This document shows, piece after piece, positions 16,568 to 24,710 of a stretch of 64,000 nt of DNA (the stretch's first letter is position 1; each line of letters opens with the position of its first letter). The position numbers and the translations under genes were made by a program. Origin of the DNA: Streptomyces sp. CA-210063 (lineage in GTDB: Bacteria; Actinomycetota; Actinomycetes; Streptomycetales; Streptomycetaceae). The notes below the pieces were generated by a model, which was given only the letters and a program-made list of their open reading frames with translations, ran no database searches and was not told the origin of the DNA. Location: positions 4,402,001-4,466,000 of the forward strand of contig NZ_CP102512.1 of NCBI RefSeq assembly GCF_024612015.1, given 5' to 3'.

Positions 16568-19500
16568 CCTTCAGCAGTTCCCTCAGCTTGCCCGCCACCG
16601 CCGAGTCCGTGCCGTCCAGGACCGTTTGGGCGCGCTCCCACTCCTGGTAGGCCTCCTCGGTGCGGCCCTGGGACCGGAGGAGCAGGCCCCGTTGGTGGCG
16701 GGCGAGGCCGACGGTGTACTGGTCGGCGCGGTGTTCGGCGAGGTCGAGGAGGAGGGCGCACTCCTGGGAGGCGCGGTCCGGCAGGCCCAGTTCGCGCAGG
16801 GCCCGTACCAGGCCGAGGCGGGTCTGGGACTCGCCCTGCCAGTCCTCGTCGTCACCGAGGACGCGCAGGCTCTGCTCGAAGCTGCGTACGGCGGCGGCCG
16901 GTTCGCCGAGGCGGAGGTGGGCGTAGCCGATGTTGCAGTGCGCGGTGTGCCGTACGACGACGCTGTCGGCCATCTCGCCGAGGGCGAGGCTCCGCTCGTG
17001 GTGGGCGATGGCGGCCCGCGCGTCGGTGTGCTTGTACAGGTTGCCGAGGTGGCTGAAGGTCACCGCCTCGCCGTACGGGTCGCCGAGCTGCCGGGACAGC
17101 TCCAGGCTCTGCCGCAGCGTCTCCTCGCTCTCCTCGTACCGGCCGAGGCTCTCCAGTACGAGCCCCCGGTTGTTCAGGCACCGCCGTACGCAGGACACGA
17201 CCCCGAGCCGCCGCCAGAGCTTCAGGCCCTCGTCGTTGAGGGCGAGCGCCTCCGAGGCCCGGCCGGACATGAAGTGCAGGCCCGCCCGGTCGGTCAGCGC
17301 GAACGCCTCGGCCTCGTCGTCCCCGAGCGACCGCGCCACGTCCAGGGCCAGCCGCCCGAGAACGTCCAGTTCGGCGAGCCGGCCGCCTCGGTGCAGATAC
17401 GGGAAGAGGTGGCGGACGAGGGTGGGTACGAGTGCTGCGGTGGCGCCGCGCTCGCGGGAGCAGCGTTCCACCAGGGCGACGATGTTGGGGAGTTCGCGGT
17501 CGCCCCAGGCGAAGGCCTCCTCCGCCGAGACGAAGGGGGGCTCCGTGGGGTGCGGTTCCGCCGTGGTCGCCGTCGTACGGAGGCGTTCGTCGCGTTCGTA
17601 GCCCGGTGGGAGCATCACGAGCAGGCTCTGGCGGGCGCGTCCGGCGTACCAGCGAAGGGCCTGCTCGACGGCCTCGGTGGTGTCGGCCGTGTCGGCGAGT
17701 TCGCGGGCGAAGTGGCGTACGAGGTCGTGGGGGACGTACCGGCCGTACGTCGTCTCCTCCAGGAGGGCCACGTCGACGAGGCGGTCGAGGGCGGTCTCGG
17801 CGCGGAACTCGTCGGTGCCGGTGAGGCGGGCGAGGAGGGGGGCGCCGTACGCGGGCAGGTCGAGGGCGCCGATGCGCTGGAGGGCGTGGGCCGCGTCGCG
17901 GTCGGCCTCTCGGTCGGAGGCGCGCAGGGCCTCGTGGGCGACGGCGAGGGAGCGGCGGACGCTCAGGTCGTCGTATTCGAGGTGGTGCAACCGCCCTTCG
18001 GTGGCGGCCAGTTGACCGGCCAGCGCGTCCGGGGTGAGCGCGCGGCGGGCGGCGAGGCGGGCCGCGACGACGCGGAGGGCGAGGGGGAGCCGGCCGGTGA
18101 GTGCGACGAGGGGGTGCGCGGCGTCCAGGCCCGCCGCGCGGCCCGACGCGGCCCGCAGCAGTGCCGCGCTCTCGTCGTCCGACAGCGGGGCGAGCGGGAA
18201 GCGGTGGGCGCCGTCCAGTGCGGTGAGTGGCGAACGGCTCGTCACGATGACCGCGCATCCGGCGCCGGCCGGGAGCAGGGGGCGTACCTGGGCGGCGTGG
18301 GCGGCGTCGTCCAGCACCATGAGTGTGCGGGTCGGTGCGAGGGTCGAGCGGAGCAGTGCGGCGGCCGCGTCGGGGTGTTCGGGGATGCGGCGGGGGGCTG
18401 TGCCCAGGTCTCGGAGCAGGGCGGCGAGGGCCTGGGCGGGGGTGAGGGGGGTCATGCCCGGGGTGGCGCCGTGCAGGTTGATGTACAGCTGGCCGTCGGG
18501 GAAGTGCTCGGCGAGTTCGTGGGCGAGGTGGAGGGCGAGGGCGCTTTTGCCTACGCCGGCCATGCCGCTGATGACGGCAGTCGGTGACGCCGGGCGCCTG
18601 TGAGTTCGGGGGGAACTGTCGTTTGGCGGGTGCGGGTTCGTCGTGGCTTGTCGCGCCCGCGCGGCGGTAGCCGCAAATTCAATGCTGCCCCGCGCCCCTG
18701 ACGGGGCGCTCACGTTCAGGTCGAGTACATGGCGCAGCTCCGCCAGCGCCTCCCCCCGGCCCGTGAAGTGTGCTGGCGGAGGCGGGAGTTGGGCCGGGAT
18801 CGGTGGGGGCTCGCCAGAGGGATCGTCGGACATCGCCGGGGGCTCGTCGTCGTGGTCCCGCAGGATCTCCAAGTGGGCGTCGCGTACGGCTGGGCCCGGT
18901 TCGACGCCGAGTTCGTCGAGGAGGCGGGCTCGCAGGTCGCGGTGGACGGCCAGGGCCTCGGCCTGGCGGCCGGAGCGGTGGAGGACGAGCATGAGGAGCC
19001 GGTGGAAGGCCTCGCGGAGAGGGTGTTCGGCTACGAGGGCGGCGAGTTCGGGGGCGAGGGCGCCGAGCGCGTCGGCTCCCGCGGCCCTTTCGCGTTCCGC
19101 CTCCGCCGCGAGGTGAAGCTCGGCGTCGTACCGTCGCTCCAGGAGCAACAGCCGTGCCTCCTCCAGCCGTTGGACGAAGGCCTGGGCGCGGAACGCCGCC
19201 AACGGCAGGCCGCCGAGCGGGGTTCCCCGCCAGAGGGCGAGCGCGGCGGTCGACTCGCGGACCGTGCGGGCCCAGTCGCGTTCGGCGTGGGCGGTGCGGG
19301 CGGCGCGGGCGTGGGTCTCGAAGACGCGGACGTCCAACTCGCCCTCGTCGACGCGCAGGAGATAGCCGGGCGGGGTCGCGCGCAGCCGTTCGGGGTCGTC
19401 CAGCAGTCTGCGCAGCCGGGTCACATGGTTCTGCAGGGATGCCTGCGCGGACGGCGGTGGCGTCCCGTCCCACAGCACGTCCTTCAGGGTGTCCACGGAG

Positions 19501-19679
19501 ACGACCCGCCCGGGTTCGAGCAGCAACGCGACGAACAGGGCACGCATCTTGCCGCTGCCGACGGGCCGTACGCCATCACCGGAGCCGCCGCCGGTGGGGG
19601 ACCCTGCCTCCCCGGCCTCGTACAGAACCGGCGGACCGAGCAGTCCGAAGCGCAGTGCGAACCGCAGCCCGTCCCGCAT
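16554..19679 (-). CDS. SARP-type regulator with BTAD, NB-ARC and TPR (AfsR-like)
   Basis: A ~1041-residue regulator of the AfsR class. An OmpR-type winged helix (about 1-105: LRFGLLGPPVLYE, GRVVSVDTLKDVLWDGTPPP) is followed by the BTAD (about 110-260: LLLERRYDAELHLAAEAERE), an NB-ARC ATPase (Walker A SGMAGVGKSALALHLA, Walker B TLMVLDDA) and C-terminal TPRs (LNNRGLVLESLGRYEESEET). Such proteins activate secondary metabolism by binding direct repeats. A long-form genome repeat is translated just before the P-loop (SGARGSIEFAATAARARQ), and another repeat provides the stop. GTG 19703 is an alternative start. The region 19704-19906 upstream shows no gene. Confidence 0.92.
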   Translation of the reverse strand: MRDGLRFALRFGLLGPPVLYEAGEAGSPTGGGSGDGVRPVGSGKMRALFVALLLEPGRVVSVDTLKDVLWDGTPPPSAQASLQNHVTRLRRLLDDPERLRATPPGYLLRVDEGELDVRVFETHARAARTAHAERDWARTVRESTAALALWRGTPLGGLPLAAFRAQAFVQRLEEARLLLLERRYDAELHLAAEAERERAAGADALGALAPELAALVAEHPLREAFHRLLMLVLHRSGRQAEALAVHRDLRARLLDELGVEPGPAVRDAHLEILRDHDDEPPAMSDDPSGEPPPIPAQLPPPPAHFTGRGEALAELRHVLDLNVSAPSGARGSIEFAATAARARQATTNPHPPNDSSPRTHRRPASPTAVISGMAGVGKSALALHLAHELAEHFPDGQLYINLHGATPGMTPLTPAQALAALLRDLGTAPRRIPEHPDAAAALLRSTLAPTRTLMVLDDAAHAAQVRPLLPAGAGCAVIVTSRSPLTALDGAHRFPLAPLSDDESAALLRAASGRAAGLDAAHPLVALTGRLPLALRVVAARLAARRALTPDALAGQLAATEGRLHHLEYDDLSVRRSLAVAHEALRASDREADRDAAHALQRIGALDLPAYGAPLLARLTGTDEFRAETALDRLVDVALLEETTYGRYVPHDLVRHFARELADTADTTEAVEQALRWYAGRARQSLLVMLPPGYERDERLRTTATTAEPHPTEPPFVSAEEAFAWGDRELPNIVALVERCSRERGATAALVPTLVRHLFPYLHRGGRLAELDVLGRLALDVARSLGDDEAEAFALTDRAGLHFMSGRASEALALNDEGLKLWRRLGVVSCVRRCLNNRGLVLESLGRYEESEETLRQSLELSRQLGDPYGEAVTFSHLGNLYKHTDARAAIAHHERSLALGEMADSVVVRHTAHCNIGYAHLRLGEPAAAVRSFEQSLRVLGDDEDWQGESQTRLGLVRALRELGLPDRASQECALLLDLAEHRADQYTVGLARHQRGLLLRSQGRTEEAYQEWERAQTVLDGTDSAVAGKLRELLKDRAP
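18643..18710. repeat. dispersed repeat, long form, copy 4 (inside SARP gene)
   Basis: GTGGCTTGTCGCGCCC, then a small hairpin (GCGGCGG-TA-GCCGC), AATTCAATGCTGCCCCGC, and GCGCCCC-TGAC-GGGGCGC. It shares both ends with the short form and is closely similar to the copy at 57431-57498. It is in frame in the linker before the NB-ARC P-loop. Confidence 0.8.
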
Positions 19680-19906
19680 AGAACCGCCGCTGCCTTCCCG
19701 CACCGTCGTTCCGGGCCCGCCCCGCGGCGACCTGCCGCCGCCTCCCGTACGGCTCCCCGTGGAACCGTTGGGCTCATGTTAGCGATCCGTTGGCGGGACC
19801 TGATGTGATCACTTCATCGGATCCGGCGCCGACGGCGCACGCGTACTACGCGTAGCTCGGGGGAGTGCCGCCGCCGCTGCCGGATCCGGATACGGCGGAA
19901 AGCGCG

Positions 19907-19941
19907 GTGCCCCGGTCGGCTGAGGTGGACGACCGGGGCAC
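19907..19941 (-). terminator. terminator after glycosyltransferase gene
   Basis: GTGCCCCGGTCG (19907-19918) pairs perfectly with CGACCGGGGCAC (19930-19941) around an 11-nt loop, 40 bp beyond the minus-strand stop at 19982. Confidence 0.75.
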
Positions 19942-19981
19942 TCGTGTCGTGTGAGTCCTGCTCGCGGGACGGGCTTCCTGA

Positions 19982-20890
19982 CTACAGGATCGGCGGCCGT
20001 CCCAGCGTCGTCAGCCGCCACACCGTCCGCCATCGCATGGGCCGGCGTTCGCCGCCCGACTCACGCCAGCCCTCCACGAAGCCGCCGAACCACGCCTTCA
20101 GGCCGCCCACCGAGCGCATCCGCAGCAGGGTGATGAGGACCCACACCCCCAGGTGCACGGGGATGAGCGGGAGCGGGAGGCGGCGGCGGGCGAGCCAGAC
20201 GCGGTTGCGGGCGTTGACGCGGTAGTAGATGGCGTGCCGGGCGGGCGAGGTCTTCGGGTGCTGGAGGAGCAGTTCGGGGGCGTACAGCACGGTCCAGCCG
20301 GCGTCGACCGCCCGCCACGCCAGGTCGGTCTCCTCGTGCGCGAAGAAGAACTCGGCGGCCCAGTCGCCCGTCTCGCCGAGCATGGCCATGGAGAGGGCGT
20401 GCCCGCCGCCGAGGAACCCGGTGACCGGCCCGCCGCGCATCGGGTCCTTGGCGCCGACCCTCGGTACGTGCCGGCGCTGGGTCTCGCCGTGCTCGTCGGC
20501 GATCCGGAATCCGACGATGCCGAGGCGGGGGTCGGCGGCGTACAGGTCCCGTACGCGGCGCAGCACATCGGCGTCGACGAGCAGCCCGTCGTCGTCCAGT
20601 TCGACGACGACGTCCACGTCCCCGAACTCCCGCAGCCGTTCGAGGGCCACGTTCCGGCCGCCGGGGCAGCCGAGGTTCTCGTCCACCTCGACGAGGGTGA
20701 CCTCGCCGGGCAGGCCGAGCCGCTCGGCGAACTCGGGCAGCGGACAGCCGTTCCCGACGACGACGATCCGCTCGGGGGCCACGTCCTGCTTGGCCACGGA
20801 GGCGAGCAGCGCGTCCACCTCGGCGGGCCGATTGCCCATCGTCACCACGGCGACAGCGACCCGAGGCCCGGCCTCCACGGCCTTCACCAC
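19982..20890 (-). CDS. family 2 glycosyltransferase
   Basis: A 302-residue GT-A fold glycosyltransferase. The N-terminal nucleotide-binding strand is VAVAVVTMGNRPAEVDALLA. The metal-binding DxD-like element is VVVELDDDGLL, and the acceptor-side FFAHEETDLAWRAVDAGW is typical of family GT2. A single hydrophobic helix (LPLIPVHLGVWVLITLLRM) near the C-terminus suggests membrane association. Donor and acceptor cannot be told. It starts at GTG 20890 and is monocistronic with its own terminator. Confidence 0.9.
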   Translation of the reverse strand: MVKAVEAGPRVAVAVVTMGNRPAEVDALLASVAKQDVAPERIVVVGNGCPLPEFAERLGLPGEVTLVEVDENLGCPGGRNVALERLREFGDVDVVVELDDDGLLVDADVLRRVRDLYAADPRLGIVGFRIADEHGETQRRHVPRVGAKDPMRGGPVTGFLGGGHALSMAMLGETGDWAAEFFFAHEETDLAWRAVDAGWTVLYAPELLLQHPKTSPARHAIYYRVNARNRVWLARRRLPLPLIPVHLGVWVLITLLRMRSVGGLKAWFGGFVEGWRESGGERRPMRWRTVWRLTTLGRPPIL

Positions 20891-21061
20891 GACACCAACC
20901 CCATCCCGTCCACGGACCGCCGACGACCACCAGCAGAACCGGCGACCGCTTGACGACTTCCCGTTTCCATCGATTGTTTACGGCCGGGATGCTAGCTGTT
21001 CATGTCCGAGCCTTCGCGCCGACTCCTCGCGTACGCCGGTTCTCCCCCCTGTGTACGGATC

Positions 21062-22279
21062 TCAGGAAGCCCCCGGCCGCCCCACCGGAAACCCGTGCGT
21101 ACGGGCCGCGACCACGACCAGCAGCACCGGTACCAGCAGCGCGAGGACGCTCCAGGGGAACGAGGGCGGGCCGAGGGTGTCGAGGAGGAGGCCGCCCGCG
21201 GCGCCGCCTCCGGCCATGAAGGAGTTCCAGGTGGTGACCAGCAGGGCCTGGCCCCGGTCGCCGCCCGCGTCGTTCACGGCGGTCTGGAGGAGGGTGGCGA
21301 CGCCGCCCCAGCCGAGCCCCCACAGAACCGTCGCGGCGTAGACGATCGCCGTGCTCGGGAACAGGGCGAGCAGGACCAGCAGCACCGCCGCCACGGTGAA
21401 CAGGACCGTGCTCGCGAGGGTCAGGTGCCGCAGCCGGCGGTCGACGAGGGCGCCCGTGATCCAGATGCTCAGCAGGGAGGCGATGCCGAAGACCAGCAGG
21501 GCGGTGTCGCGGGAGCCGCCCATCTCGTACGTGTCCAGGAACGCGGCGATGTACGTGTAGAGGATGTTGTGGGCCAGGACGTAGGCCGCGACGACGAAGA
21601 GGACGGCGAGGACACCGGGCAGCCGCAGGGCCCGCAGGACCGGTTCGCGGTGTTCCGGGCGGCGGCCCGGCGCGTCGGGGACGGCGACGAGGATCCAGCC
21701 GAGCAGGGCGACGGAGACCAGCGCGACGAGGCCGAACGTCAGGCGCCAGCCGAAGAGGCCGCCGAGGAACGTGCCCAGCGGGATGCCCAGGGACAGGGCC
21801 AGCGGGATGCCCGCCATGGTGACGGCGATCGCCCGGCCCTGGAGGTGCGCGGGGGCCAGTCGGCGGGCGTAGCCGACGAGTTCGGCCCAGACCACGGCCG
21901 CGGCGACGCCCGCGACGACGCGGAACACCATGGTGAGCGCGTAGTCGGACGAGACGGCGGTGACCGTGTTGGCCACCGCGAAGGCCGCCACGGCCAGGAG
22001 CAGCAGCCGTTTGCGCCGCCAGGCCGCCGTGGCCACGACCACGGGGATCGCCGAGACGCCGGTCGCGATCGCGTAGACCGTCAGCGCCTGCCCCATCGCC
22101 GGCTGACCGACCGAGAGGTCCCGGGCCATCTCGGGCAGCACCCCGGCCGGCAGCGCCTCCGTGAGGATCCCCATGAAGGCCGCGAGGCACAGGGCCAGCA
22201 ACGGTGACCAGGGGAGGCCGGGGGACGTCCGTACGGTGGCAGGTCGGCCAACTGCTTGCTGTGTATGCGAAGTTGACAT
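21062..22279 (-). CDS. MFS efflux transporter (DHA1/Cmx type)
   Basis: A 405-residue major facilitator with about 12 hydrophobic helices. Family features include LCLAAFMGILTEALPAGVLP in helix 1, a loop RKRLLLL between helices 2 and 3, and FRVVAGVAAAVVWAELVGY for helix 4. It resembles chloramphenicol/arabinose-type exporters of the DHA1 group. The divergent MerR gene and shared dyad suggest drug-inducible expression. ATG 22279 lies about 34 bp from the MerR-type -35, so the 5' leader is very short or absent. Confidence 0.9.
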   Translation of the reverse strand: MSTSHTQQAVGRPATVRTSPGLPWSPLLALCLAAFMGILTEALPAGVLPEMARDLSVGQPAMGQALTVYAIATGVSAIPVVVATAAWRRKRLLLLAVAAFAVANTVTAVSSDYALTMVFRVVAGVAAAVVWAELVGYARRLAPAHLQGRAIAVTMAGIPLALSLGIPLGTFLGGLFGWRLTFGLVALVSVALLGWILVAVPDAPGRRPEHREPVLRALRLPGVLAVLFVVAAYVLAHNILYTYIAAFLDTYEMGGSRDTALLVFGIASLLSIWITGALVDRRLRHLTLASTVLFTVAAVLLVLLALFPSTAIVYAATVLWGLGWGGVATLLQTAVNDAGGDRGQALLVTTWNSFMAGGGAAGGLLLDTLGPPSFPWSVLALLVPVLLVVVAARTHGFPVGRPGAS

Positions 22280-22293
22280 GCCGCTATGCTCAA

Positions 22294-22318
22294 ACCCTCA
22301 CACAGATGTGAGGGTCAA
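22294..22318 (-). promoter_or_regulatory. MerR-type promoter dyad
   Basis: ACCCTCACA-CAGA-TGTGAGGGT (22294-22315) is a perfect 9-bp-arm dyad. On the minus strand TTGACC (22318-22313) abuts and overlaps it, the arrangement of MerR-family activated promoters with a long spacer. It lies between the MFS gene and the MerR gene. Confidence 0.7.
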
Positions 22319-22343
22319 GGCGGCACTGCATGAGGTGGCTCAC

Positions 22344-22727
22344 ATGCGCATCGGCGAACTCTCCGAGCGCACCGGCACGTCCCGTCGGCTGTTGCGCTAT
22401 TACGAGCAGCAGGGGCTGATCACGTCCAGCCGCTGCGCGAACGGGTATCGCAGCTACGACGAGACCTCCGTGGACCGGGTCGCGCAGATCAGAGGTCTGC
22501 TCGACGCCGGACTGCCGACCCGGGTCATCAAGCAGATCCTCCCGTGCGTGGACTCACCGCGCGGCATCCACGTCTCCGACGCCACCCCGGAGACGATCGC
22601 CACCCTGGAGCGGGAGCGGGACAGTATGTCCGACCGCATCGAGTGCCTGATCCGCAACCGGGACGCCATCTGCGGCTACCTCGACGCCGTACGGGGCGGC
22701 GGCCCGCACCCACCCCGTACGACATAG
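22344..22727 (+). CDS. MerR family transcriptional regulator
   Basis: A 127-residue MerR protein: MRIGELSERTGTSRRLLRYY is the winged helix with the family RYYE motif, then NGYRSYDE and a C-terminal dimerisation helix (TIATLERERDSMSDRIECLI). One Cys in KQILPCVDS is present, but the metal-site pattern is not, so a drug-sensing role is likelier. ATG 22344 has GAGGTGG 7 bp upstream. It is divergent from the MFS pump and probably regulates it through the dyad. Confidence 0.92.
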   Translation: MRIGELSERTGTSRRLLRYYEQQGLITSSRCANGYRSYDETSVDRVAQIRGLLDAGLPTRVIKQILPCVDSPRGIHVSDATPETIATLERERDSMSDRIECLIRNRDAICGYLDAVRGGGPHPPRTT

Positions 22728-22738
22728 CCACGTCGGCG

Positions 22739-24139
22739 TCAGGCCCGCAGCGGGTTCGCCCGTACCGCCGCCATCAGGTACCAGGCCGTCGCGCCCGTGT
22801 GCCGGTACGGGTAGTAGCCGAAGCCGAAGCCCGTGTCGAGGGGGCTGCTGGCCGAGACGATGCCGGAGCGTTCGGGGAGGACTCGGCCGCCGACGGTCTG
22901 GGCGGTGCCGAGGAGGTCCTGGGCGCGTTCGAGGGAGTCGAGGAGCCGCCGAGCGCGCGTCTCGTCACCCCGTGCGCCCCGGTCGCGCAGGGCGAGCGCG
23001 AGGTGGGCGGTGCCCTCGAACCAGACGCCGTTGCGGTCGGGCCTGGGCTGGAACTCGGCGATGGGCGCGTCCTCGTTCGCGAGGAGACTCGCGGAGCTGA
23101 AGGTGACGCCCTCGTACGACTGCCCGGCCGGCACCGTGCTGTTGCGGCGCTCGGCGTGGTCGAGGACGGCGAGTTCGGTGGCCGCCCAGTCCAGGGAGCG
23201 GGAGTAGCGGCCGGAGTCGAGGGCGAGGTGCGTCCAGGTCTGGGTGTCCTCGGGGATGGGCGACTTGTTGACGGTCACCCCGTCGTTGCTGCCGGTGTAG
23301 AAGAAGCCGCCGCCCGACGAGCCCTCCGACGGCTCCCACATCCGCTTCACGAAGGCCTCGGCCCGCGTGCGCCGCTCCCACCACACCCGGTCGCCGGTGA
23401 GCCGGGCGAGCCGTCCGAACAGGCAGATCAGGTCGGTGTTGTGCTCGGTCGAGGTGAACGGCAGCTTCTCGTTCGCCCCGTTCACGCCGAACTTGTAGCC
23501 GCCGAGGGGCTCGTCGGTACGGCCGGTCCGCTCGATCCACTCCCCGATCCGCACCGCGGCGGCGAGGAAGCGCCGGGCCCCGGTCCGCCGGGCCAGCGCG
23601 CCCAGCGCGATCCCCGCCCAGGCCATGTCCCCCACGGCTGTCCCCGTGAAGCCGAACTGGGTGCCGACGTTGGCCGTACCGTCCGCCCGGACGAACCCGT
23701 CCGGCTGCGGCACCCCGTCGAAGAAGACGTACGGCCCGACGTTGTACGCCTGGCGCAGCCGGCCGTCGTCGTACGCCGGGTCGTGCTCCTGGGCGTAGAG
23801 CAGCGCGTCCCCGAGCGTGACCGCCCTGGCCTGCGCGTCGGCCGTGCGCACGGCGAGGTGGGCGAGGATCGCGAGCGCGTTGTCGTACGTGAAGGCCGTG
23901 CTGAACAGGCCCGCCTGGTCGGTGTAGCTCTGGGCGAGCCGGATGTCGCCGTGGTCGGGGTAGGCGTCCATGGCGGCGGCGAGGAAGGCCTGTCCGCGCC
24001 GGACGGCCGAGCCCCCGGCCGCTCGGGGCGCCGCGTGGGCCGGGCCGGAGCCGAGGGCGGTGAGCGCCGCCGCGGCGCCGGCGGCGGTGCCGAGGAGCCT
24101 GCGGCGGCTGAACGCCGGGCCTTGTCGTCTGCCGGTCAT
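22739..24139 (-). CDS. Tat-exported six-hairpin glycosidase-like protein
   Basis: A 466-residue secreted protein. The Tat signal is SRRRLLGTAAGAAAALTALG, ending at AHA-AP near residue 37. The mature part looks like an (alpha/alpha) toroid: YDNALAILAHLAVRTADAQA, YKFGVNGANEKLPFTSTEHN, DLICLFGRLARLTGD, GVWFEGTAHLALALRDRG. This pattern resembles unsaturated glucuronyl hydrolase-like or lyase-type folds; substrate unknown. A LacI-type palindrome lies upstream, suggesting carbohydrate control. It is convergent with merR at an 11-bp gap. Confidence 0.8.
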   Translation of the reverse strand: MTGRRQGPAFSRRRLLGTAAGAAAALTALGSGPAHAAPRAAGGSAVRRGQAFLAAAMDAYPDHGDIRLAQSYTDQAGLFSTAFTYDNALAILAHLAVRTADAQARAVTLGDALLYAQEHDPAYDDGRLRQAYNVGPYVFFDGVPQPDGFVRADGTANVGTQFGFTGTAVGDMAWAGIALGALARRTGARRFLAAAVRIGEWIERTGRTDEPLGGYKFGVNGANEKLPFTSTEHNTDLICLFGRLARLTGDRVWWERRTRAEAFVKRMWEPSEGSSGGGFFYTGSNDGVTVNKSPIPEDTQTWTHLALDSGRYSRSLDWAATELAVLDHAERRNSTVPAGQSYEGVTFSSASLLANEDAPIAEFQPRPDRNGVWFEGTAHLALALRDRGARGDETRARRLLDSLERAQDLLGTAQTVGGRVLPERSGIVSASSPLDTGFGFGYYPYRHTGATAWYLMAAVRANPLRA

Positions 24140-24189
24140 GGGTCTCCCTTGTCAGTGCGGGGCGGGGCACGAGGGCGCACCTGGATTCT

Positions 24190-24201
24190 GAGAGCGCTCT
24201 C
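24190..24201 (-). promoter_or_regulatory. LacI-type operator (GAGAGCGCTCTC)
   Basis: A perfect 12-bp palindrome 50 bp upstream of the Tat glycosidase-like gene. Its GAGCGCTC core matches operators of LacI-family sugar regulators such as CebR (consensus TGGGAGCGCTCCCA). The cognate regulator is not identifiable; the LacI-like protein at 27077 lacks an HTH. Confidence 0.6.
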
Positions 24202-24710
24202 CCACGGGGGCGCGCTCATTGTGCTGGGGCTCCTGGGGCGGGTCAACGCCCCTGGTTCCCAAGTCAATTGGACACCCGAGCCACCTGCGGCAGAGGAGGC
24301 GGGGTAACGCCGGCGTCCCGCGCACCTTGTGGGTGCGCGGGACGCCTTCCGGGATCCAGGGCCCCCGGTACGCGGACTCCGCCACGCGGACCCCGGCCCC
24401 CGGATCCCGTACACCGCGAGGTCAGTCCTCCACGACGCTGACCTCGCGGTCGTTCAGCGGCTGCGTCGGCCGGTTGCTCTTCGCTGATCGTGGGGCTCGG
24501 CGACCTACTGGGTGCCGAACACCACTGTTCGATGCGGTCGAACAGCGCGGGGACAAGCGAGGGACAGGGCGGAGCCAGGCAAGGTAAGAGCGCGTACAAG
24601 ATTCGGTTCGCGGCTCCTCACACCCCCACGGCGAGTCCGACTTGTCCGTTTCTGACGCAGCGCGCAGGCTGAGGTCTATGAGTGACACGTCCGGCGCGAA
24701 TTGAGCGGGA
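24202..24710. other. gene-free region with strong hairpins
   Basis: No convincing gene. It holds a 15-bp perfect hairpin (24312-24346, loop TTGTG), a 12-bp perfect hairpin (24414-24425 with 24438-24449) and an 8-bp inverted repeat CTGTTCGA-TGCGG-TCGAACAG (24525-24545). The first two look like terminators, but no gene ends before them. They may be the leftover 3' end of a deleted gene; a minus-strand open frame ending SVVED at 24422 stops inside the second hairpin. Confidence 0.5.
24312..24346. terminator. orphan strong hairpin
   Basis: GGCGTCCCGCGCACC pairs over 15 bp with GGTGCGCGGGACGCC around TTGTG. Terminator-like, but without a recognisable upstream gene on either strand. Confidence 0.5.

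Noticed and set aside
24525..24545. CTGTTCGA-TGCGG-TCGAACAG as a LexA/SOS box
   Set aside because: The half-site order is reversed and the spacer is 5 bp; the actinobacterial SOS box is TCGAAC-N4-GTTCGA.
24422..24688. Small minus-strand gene (88 residues, ending SVVED)
   Set aside because: No start signal, no family resemblance and composition typical of noise; mentioned only because its stop overlaps a hairpin.
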